DNA of 64,000 bases from Platerodrilus igneus. Taxonomy: Eukaryota; Arthropoda; Insecta; Coleoptera; Lycidae. Positions 57,315 through 64,000 of the stretch are shown in pieces. The position numbers and the translations under genes were made by a program. How positions within the stretch are numbered: the first letter of the stretch is position 1; the number at the start of each line of letters is the position of its first letter. The stretch spans positions 248,001 to 312,000 of the forward strand of contig JARFIW010001456.1 in NCBI GenBank assembly GCA_036346225.1, given 5' to 3'. The notes under the pieces are model-generated. The model saw only the letters and a program-made list of their open reading frames with translations. It did no database searches and was not told the DNA's origin.

Positions 57315-58261
57315 ACATGATAATTATACCCAAATGTCCAATATGCACGAGAATCCCCCACACCATTAATACAATCACTACCTATCTTCATAATTATGTG
57401 CGGAAAATCGAGAAATCGGGAATAAATAATAACAAATAAACAATAACAAATAAATCAGAAGTCCTCATTGAATTAAATCAATAAAATAAACAAAGATAAT
57501 AAAATAGAGTAAAACCGCGCATTCCCCCAGGACTTGAAAGTGAAGTGATAGTGATAGTGATGTAATATTGGGGAGTAGCAGAAACGTTTCCTCACACACC
57601 AATTAAACATAAATCAGACAAAATGTTAACAAAAGATAAATAGATAAGACACAATTGATATGAGTAATCCAGTAGTATTGATTTTGTTTTTCTTTCTTTT
57701 TTTTTTTCTTAGTAGCATGCACTTTTATTGTAAAAGGTATCAGAACGACAAAGATATTGCAAAACAACGGATAGATATTTAAAGTCATATCAAGTAGGAA
57801 ATAGTTCAACTTACATAAAGTCCTTCAGTAACGCTTTCTTGCAATTAAAGTGTGGGATTCACGATGTCCTGCACTAACGAAGCACTTCACCCTTGACTGT
57901 GAGGATGTTGATGGAATTTAATACACTTTACACTAATCACACCTACGTATTTCACTGGTGTTAGCAGCAGACATTATCAGGCTGATGGAACTATGTAGCA
58001 TTGATAAATTTCTTGTTAATTCTATTTCCTGAGACAATAATGTCGAAATATTTTGTAACACAAATCGAAAAAAAAAATAGTAATAAAAATTTAGAATCAC
58101 AGGCCTTCAAGGCACGATGTAATGCATTAACCTAACAGTAACCTTTTTTGTTTAGAAACACTCAAGCTTAAAGCTGTATTTGGATAATCCAAAGTATGCA
58201 CTACTCTGATAAAAAAAGGACCACGAAGACTAGATCGCACACACAGTTCAAATATAAAAAG
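57315..58261. other. No gene seen
   Basis: AT-rich non-coding DNA downstream of the LINE poly(A). T-rich and A-rich homopolymers near 57690-57712 only. Confidence 0.4.
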
Positions 58262-58600
58262 ACAAATCAACAAAAAAAACACAATCAGTAAAACAACGCG
58301 TATCACTACGTCAATGTTCCGTAAGGCGCACGTGCAGGTCGAGTAAACACGTTCGCCACTTTTATTTCCAACTGAAACTCAACCGAAAAACAAATTAGTA
58401 AAGTAACGCGCAAGCAATAAAACCGTCAGTCAATGACCTTAAAAGCGCGCTTGTGGTCAATCAAAACGCGTTACATCTAAAGCATCCTTCCTTCAAAAGC
58501 CATCAGAACTACACTACTCTACAGTTAATAAACAACTTTTACTTCACAAGAAAACTCAACTAAAAACACAATTAGTAAAGCAACAAGGAAACAGTATTTT
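58262..58600 (+). repeat. Three diverged repeats sharing an ACACAATTAGTAAAGCAACG core
   Basis: AACACAATCAGTAAAACAAC (58278), AACAAATTAGTAAAGTAACG (58389) and AACACAATTAGTAAAGCAAC (58564) recur. The first two are followed by a GTCAATG..CCnTAAnnGCGC-like segment. Spacing is uneven (about 110 and 175 bp). An old tandem array is the simplest reading. Confidence 0.45.
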
Positions 58601-59798
58601 TAACGTAATATATCGGAACAAAACACAAACTACCACTGTTCATCTGTTTATATAAACTCGTTGCTATTACAACCTCTTATCGTAAATTATCTAGACTTGT
58701 ATATCCACATAAGGAACAAAATTTATATGAATGCAGCCATCATATCTAAATAATTAATTACAGCGGTTTATCATTTCCGATAAGTTGGAAAGTAATTTAC
58801 GAATAATCCTATTTAACATTCGTTCCTCGCAATCTATTTATTAATGAAAATCAATCTTCAATTAATCTATTTTTAAATTAATACACACGAGTTAAATTGC
58901 ATACAAATCTGAACTATTCGAAAGTATTTACGAATTGGGTAGTGTAAAATGTTTAACTACAAAAATGCACGTTACAAATTATAATACTTATTTGTGACTC
59001 TGCAAACTGGAGTTGGAACGACGATCTCGTAGTATCTGAAAATTTAATCACTTCTTGACATTTTAGAGCTAGGGCTACATTAGAGCCTAGTCAATTTATC
59101 ACAAAAAATAAATTTCAACTAGATTAGCTACTTAAGATTATATCTCAAAAAAAATTTTAAACATAATACCAATAATCTATCCTTCTTCACTACAAATATT
59201 TTATAGATATGGTTGCTTGCTTCTATAGAAAAATTATTATTGACTTCAATGAAAAAAAGCTTTAAAACGACTTATTACACTTTCTATTGATTTACAAAAA
59301 ATATATATATACATCTTTTGTACAATTTTATACGTACTGAAACTTTAGAGATATCTACTTTTAATAATGTCTAAGAGTAGTCTCTGATTATTCGTATGAA
59401 TTTTATAATTGTAAATTTATTATAGTTTTCTGGAAGAATTATAGTGTTTCTGTTATTATTCTACAATTTGTATTTGAAACTTAAATAGAATCCTGTTTGG
59501 GTATACATTTAATTGATTAAATACTCTGACTTTCCTTAAATTGCATAACTACATTTTTAATTAATTTAATTGATGGAATCAAAGGTCAAAAGTACTTATG
59601 GTTTGAACTAATCTGTACTTCAAGTGTACTGTCCAAAAAAAATTCATTTTATAGTGTGACAAACGAATATTAACGTGTCACGTGCTTAGTTACGGATACA
59701 TTTTAGTATAACCTTGTAAATTCAAATACAGTTATCTTATAGAAATTTTTTTGTGTTCATAAGAACACTTATGCAATATCCAACTACTAAATTCTAAA
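58601..59798. other. No gene seen
   Basis: AT-rich non-coding DNA; nothing recognised. Confidence 0.4.
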
Positions 59799-59893
59799 CA
59801 AAAATTACGTGTACCAATTTAAATGACCATATAAAATTTACAAAAATTACGTGTACCAATTTAAATGACTATATAAAATTTACAAAAATTATT
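59799..59893 (+). repeat. 42-bp tandem duplication
   Basis: CAAAAATTACGTGTACCAAT begins at 59799 and again at 59841, with one substitution between the units. A third unit starts at 59883 and breaks off after CAAAAATTA. Confidence 0.85.
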
Positions 59894-60099
59894 ATTACAT
59901 TTCCAGTAATGGTTCCGTGAAACGAAAATTGAATTAAAATTGGAGATGACTTACCACAAATAATCTGCCAGGTGTCAGATTTCGTCAACCCTCTTGAGTA
60001 CTTACGACAACAAGTGCGTGCGGTTTGCACGTGCACGGCTCTACGGCTTGACTTCTATACGAAACAAAATTTACGGAAAATGTCACCATACTCCATAGC

Positions 60100-60360
60100 A
60101 ACATTTGAGACTTTGAACTTTCAATACTGCATAATAAAAAATTGTGCTTCAGTGTTCCATAACGATTATATACATAAATTTAGCGCTCCAATACTTTATA
60201 CATTACGTGTTTACGTTTCAATACTGTATAACATAAAACTTGTTTCGGTACTGGACCTACATAAAATTTGCGTTTCAAAATTGGACCTAAAACTTGCTTC
60301 GATACGTAACCACATTAAACTTGCGTTTCAATACTGTATCTACATTTTACTTGCGCTACC
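60100..60360 (+). repeat. Degenerate ~29-bp minisatellite
   Basis: Eight or nine diverged units on the pattern TTGCGTTTCAATACTGTA followed by TnnACATAAAA. Clear units lie at about 60211, 60241, 60270, 60294 and 60322. The 130-codon plus-strand frame through this region (59972-60364) is most likely a by-product of the repeat. Confidence 0.6.
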
Positions 60361-60869
60361 GTAGATAATGTTTATTTCACAGTAACAATAGGTCGATTAA
60401 ACTACTAATTGATGCAATGGTATACGTCGACGCCATTTCACCTGCCTTTGGGACTGCATGTTTTATATAACCTGCTGGTCCACGTTTCAACACTTGCTTA
60501 TCTGATTACATTCGGACGTTAAATGATGAACCTTGACCACGAGGCAATTTTATTATTCAAGCACGCGCAGAATTAGATTGTTGTATCAACACATACACAG
60601 ATAAAAGAAAACTTAAATTCTACTTCAAGTCCTTAGATATAAGTGGCGTTCTAAGTAACGAATTGATAATTTATTGCTACGATAGGAATTTAATATTTTC
60701 TGTTTAATAAAGGATATTTGTTAAATAAATATTTGGAACAAAAGCGTACATTAATGAAGCAGGTAATTGTATTCGTTACAGACTCAATCTAGAAAAATGT
60801 TTATAAAAAAGGATGGACTTACTAATAGCTATTAGTATTGGTTTAGATAATAGAAAAAGTCTCTTAAAA

Positions 60870-61290
60870 TCGAACGTATGGAGCGTTCTATTATACGGCA
60901 GTGAGACTTGGACAATTAAAGAGGTAGATAAGAAAAAGATAGAAGCTTTTGAAACTTGGTGTTATAGGAGAATGTTACAGATTAGTTAGATATATAGAGT
61001 AACAAATGAGGAAGTCTATAGAAGGATAAGTGAAGAACCCTATATGTGGAAACAATTGAAGGTCAGGAGAGATAGAATGATAGGGCACCAGTTAAGACAT
61101 TAGGGACTATTTAGTAAAAATCTTAGATTATAGACTACCAAATAAAAATAGAGTAGGAAGATCTAGACAAAGCTATAGTAGTTAAATTATTAGAGATTTA
61201 GGTCGTGAGGGGTATGTAGACCTTTTTAGACTAGCTCAGGATAGAAAAGAATTTAGAGCTGCGTCAAACCGACATTAAGTAAATTCGAAA
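60870..61290 (+). pseudogene. RTE-like LINE ORF C-terminal fragment
   Basis: Reads LLYGSETWTIKEVDKKKIEA, FETWCYRRMLQIS, then a stop, then YRVTNEEVYRRISEEPYMWK and KVRRDRMIGHQLRH. The end (GRSRQSY..., RDLG..G..DLFRLAQDRKEFR) is decayed with further stops. This is the C-terminal part of an RTE-like ORF, better preserved here than at 8.3 or 34.1 kb, and in the opposite orientation. The RT catalytic part is missing. Confidence 0.82.
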
Positions 61291-62112
61291 ACAAAAGAGA
61301 TACAGATACATTTAAAAATGAAAGTTGGTTAAAAATATCTTATACCTCAAGGATGAACGTAGTCATTCGATAATTTTTGCACATACTTAAAAATTACATA
61401 TAAAATAAGTACAAATTATAATTAAAATGTAAAACACAAAATAAAACATAAAACTCTTTACTCATTGCGGTTGTTAATCTTGAAAACTTTATAGGACAGG
61501 CTTGTTTTGAAAATCCATATTATTTCGGGCACAATCAAAGTTCTTAAGATTATAATAAAAATATAAACATTTTGGCAAAATGATTTCTTCTCAAGAATTC
61601 AAAATACTCCGAAATGTTTCTAACAAAATAGAAAAAGATAGCAATAGCGTTCTTAACGTTCCTAGATTAAACAGTAAATAAAGACTTTTAAAAAAACCTA
61701 TCTTAAACATTGCCTATTTTATTTACGATTTAAAATATGTATGCAATAATATTCATAAATAGCGTAAAATTAGTTAACCGATATGTCATGGAAACGAACA
61801 AGGTTTCCAATCTTCTATAAGAAGGATATTAAACAGGAGAGAAATATAGCTATTAAAGTAATGACAGATTTCATTGAAAAAATAGCAAGGTAACGTTCAT
61901 TTTGTCTCTTTCAAAGGTAGTTGTATTTTTCATTTGCGTATGACAGGATGTTTGCACATACTTCTTAAATTCGATTAGATTATTATAAGTTTTCATAATA
62001 GAATACTTGAAACTTCGGTAAAAACGAAATTACTTCACATTCATCATGGCGCCTATGAGATACATATAAGCCCTCGAATTTAATTTGCAAAAGATTAAGA
62101 TAAACATTAGGG
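61291..62112. other. Upstream region of protease gene, no other gene seen
   Basis: AT-rich. Apart from the TATA element below, no binding-site cluster could be singled out with confidence. Confidence 0.4.
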
Positions 62113-62146
62113 TATAAATGCTACAAAAAATTATCCAATCTCATAG
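62113..62146 (+). promoter_or_regulatory. TATA box and initiator-like site of protease gene
   Basis: TATAAAT at 62113-62119 lies 28 bp before TCATAG (62141), an arthropod-type initiator, which is 16 bp before the ATG. The spacing is that of a classical TATA promoter with a very short 5' UTR. This supports the chosen start codon. Confidence 0.65.
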
Positions 62147-62156
62147 AGTTCACAAC

Positions 62157-62896
62157 ATGTTCCTGCAAACATTATTAGCGTGCTTGGCCTGTATTGGAGC
62201 AGATGGTAAATATTATTTAATTGATGTTACACGCTGTTTTTATGTATGTATCAATTGCAGCTTTTAAGATACCCGACATTGGGAGAGTTGTAAATGGGGT
62301 TGATGCAAAACCTGGCGAAATACCATATATTGTGAGTACCACATAACTGTATTTTATGAATTTAATGGAACATGGTAATGCACAATTAATTTAATGCTAA
62401 TTTTGCCATTACTTTTTATCGCTACTGAGATTTTATAGTACTTGAGATAAACAATTGAAATTTTTATTTTGTTTTTATCGCTCAATACTTATATTTTTAA
62501 AGATGCTTCGAATTCTAAGCTGGTTTTAAAATACAAAAAGCTGCTTGCAGATATAGACAAATTAGTCTTTCCAGTTAGTTGATTTTCATTACGAAGTATA
62601 TGTCAAAATATTTGTAATAATATCTGTTAAATTTGCTTATTTTTGAGTAACTTAGTGTAATATACTAAAACGTATCATTCTTGTGTATTGCTACTAAATA
62701 ACTTAATGAACCAAATTTTATTTTCCACTTCTACGATTGTTGTTTTTTTTTTGTTGTAAATAGTTTAAAATTATACTTTAACTATTTATTTTCAACTATT
62801 ACAGGTATCTTTGCGTTGGACTACACATCACTACGCAGCTGGTTCCATTTTGAACAAAAACCATATACTAACGTGCGCCCATACTTCTCTAACACA
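62157..62896 (+). CDS. Trypsin-like (S1) serine protease, first three exons, runs off the window
   Basis: Exons: 62157-62205, 62261-62331 and 62805-62896, with GT/AG introns of 55 and 473 bp (phases 1 and 0). A third donor (GTAAGT at 62897) shows that the gene continues beyond the window. Exon 1 is a signal peptide (MFLQTLLACLACIGADG). Exon 2 gives a short propeptide and the activation site IGR|VVNGVDAKPGEIPYI, equivalent to R|IVGG. Exon 3 reads VSLRWTTHHYAAGSILNKNH then ILTCAHTSLTQ, with the catalytic His in CAH. The usual Cys residues of the His loop (CGGS and AAHC) are Ala and Thr here, so that disulfide is absent. The Asp and Ser exons lie outside, so catalytic competence cannot be judged. 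A secreted digestive or defence protease is likely; a non-catalytic homologue is possible. Confidence 0.85.
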
Positions 62897-63611
62897 GTAA
62901 GTGTGAAAACGAGATTTCTTGGTCCATTTAACTTTATACTTTGGTAGTACTTAGTTTAACCACTTAATTTAAACCAGAAAAACAAAGATTAAATATCAAA
63001 TTCAACAGTTTTGCAATTATTGTAATTAGAACCGATAAATTGCTTTTTATAGACAAATTTAACATTCTTCAATTAAAACAAGCAATAATATTATAGAACC
63101 AAATTATATCTAATTAGTACTGCATATCACAGGATTACACTTTTCAACATATATTACTTAATTCGAATTCAAACTGATAAGCTTAAGAAGTTAACCCTAC
63201 CATTCCACATCCTGAATTTGAAAGAGATGTTTAATTTGTAACTAGTACTTCAAAACAATGTTGTATATTTTAGCAACGGAGTATGACATTTTAGAGGGAA
63301 TACAGAAAAAGCGAAATTCCATCTGAATCAAAATTAATTTAATTTATCATGTAGGAAGTCATAGTAGGAATATTTTCGGATGGTGATAGTAGAATAAAAC
63401 TTTTTTCTTAATCTAAATTTTTAACAAATTGAGATGCTATTCGAATAAACATTAAAAAGGCTTTCGAACAAGATAAAACGCAAGGGTCAGTAGCAAACTT
63501 CTCAAAAAATTATGTTTTATCAAAGTTAGGGGTTGTTTTAGTCAAAAATGAGGTCTATTAATCTGTCTGAGCCAAATTATCAGAACACATCAAGATATAT
63601 ATAGGAATTAT
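62897..63611. other. Intron 3 of the protease gene (part)
   Basis: Begins with GTAAGT. No further S1 protease exon (DIAL or GDSGGP block) was seen up to the window end, so this intron is longer than 1.1 kb. Confidence 0.6.
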
Positions 63612-63848
63612 TTGCTAATTATTTGCTTTTTTTGCTGATAAAATCAATTTTTTTGCTATATCTATAAAAAAGTTACAAGTGGCTAGATAGCTTAATATTA
63701 AGCCATCTAGTCAACTAAAAAAAATACCTACACAATTGCTAATTATAAGCTTTTTTTCTGATAAAACCATTTTTTTTGCTATATCTGTAAAAATGTTACA
63801 AGCTTAATATTAAGCTATCTAGCCAACTAAAAGGAAATACCTACACAA
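63612..63848 (+). repeat. ~120-bp tandem duplication in protease intron
   Basis: Unit 1 is 63612-63735 and unit 2 is 63736-63848. Shared blocks: TTGCTAATTAT, GCTATATCTnTAAAAA, TTACAAG, GCTTAATATTAAGC, ATCTAG.CAACTAAAA and ATACCTACACAA. Unit 2 lacks about 11 bp and contains a perfect 16-bp palindrome AGCTTAATATTAAGCT at 63801-63816. Confidence 0.8.
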
Positions 63849-64000
63849 AATAAAATAAAAAAATTAACAATATATAAATTATTTGCATTTTTTTTGCTAC
63901 CATTTGCAAAAGAAAAAAAATCAAATTTTCAAATAATAAAATAAATATCAATATCTGCAAGAGTAAAGTACATTAAAGAAATTACTTGCGGGCATGACTC

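Overview
This looks like an AT-rich, intron-containing animal nuclear genome, most probably an insect or other arthropod. The evidence is a TATA-driven, three-exon start of a trypsin-like serine protease at the right edge, and a repeat complement typical of insects: R1/I-group, RTE and other LINEs, Penelope-like, Ty1/copia, PIF/Harbinger, Mutator-domain and Tc1/mariner elements. There is no sign of bacterial operons, CRISPR arrays, rRNA or recognisable tRNA genes. I cannot name the order or species.

Layout. 0-9.4 kb: remnants of a HARBI1-like transposase (N-terminal part at 3-624, C-terminal part at 7.0-7.3 kb), a Mutator-domain pseudogene (1.9-4.2 kb), a LINE endonuclease fragment (4.6-5.4 kb), a copia 3' end (7.8-8.1 kb) and two LINE 3' ends (8.2-9.15 kb). 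11-14.4 kb: a degraded RTE-like LINE on the minus strand, split by a 549-bp solo LTR. 14.8-17.8 kb: a Penelope-like element arranged as a 3-kb head-to-head palindrome with a 15-bp target-site duplication. 18.6-21.0 kb: a copia reverse transcriptase cut in two by about 1.5 kb of other DNA. 21.3-23.0 kb: a 5'-truncated copy of the LINE that is near full length at 46.8-52.9 kb. 24.8-45.6 kb: Tc1/mariner-like remnants, a large inverted duplication (30.7-32.3 kb against 42.9-44.5 kb), a 2.17-kb element with 1-kb terminal inverted repeats (34.7-36.9 kb), and a 62-67 bp minisatellite (41.35-41.9 kb). 46.8-53.5 kb: an R1-like LINE with both ORFs, a structured 3' UTR and a tail, followed by older 3' ends. 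54.4-57.3 kb: a second LINE whose ORF2 carries RT and RNase H and has 682 uninterrupted codons. 57.3-62.1 kb: mainly non-coding with several minisatellites and an RTE fragment. 62.1-62.9 kb: the only convincing host gene, the 5' end of the serine protease, which runs off the window.

Nearly all coding sequence here belongs to transposable elements, most of them inactivated by frameshifts and stops. The genes do not form a pathway. What can be read is insertion history: nesting, inverted duplication, recombination of LTRs to a solo copy, and terminal structures conserved between copies. I found no convincing previously undescribed system. The best candidates for follow-up are the concerted cysteine loss in the protease, the Penelope palindrome with ribozyme-like cores, the conserved LINE 3' UTR hairpin and tandem units, and the long-TIR element with a paralogous empty site.
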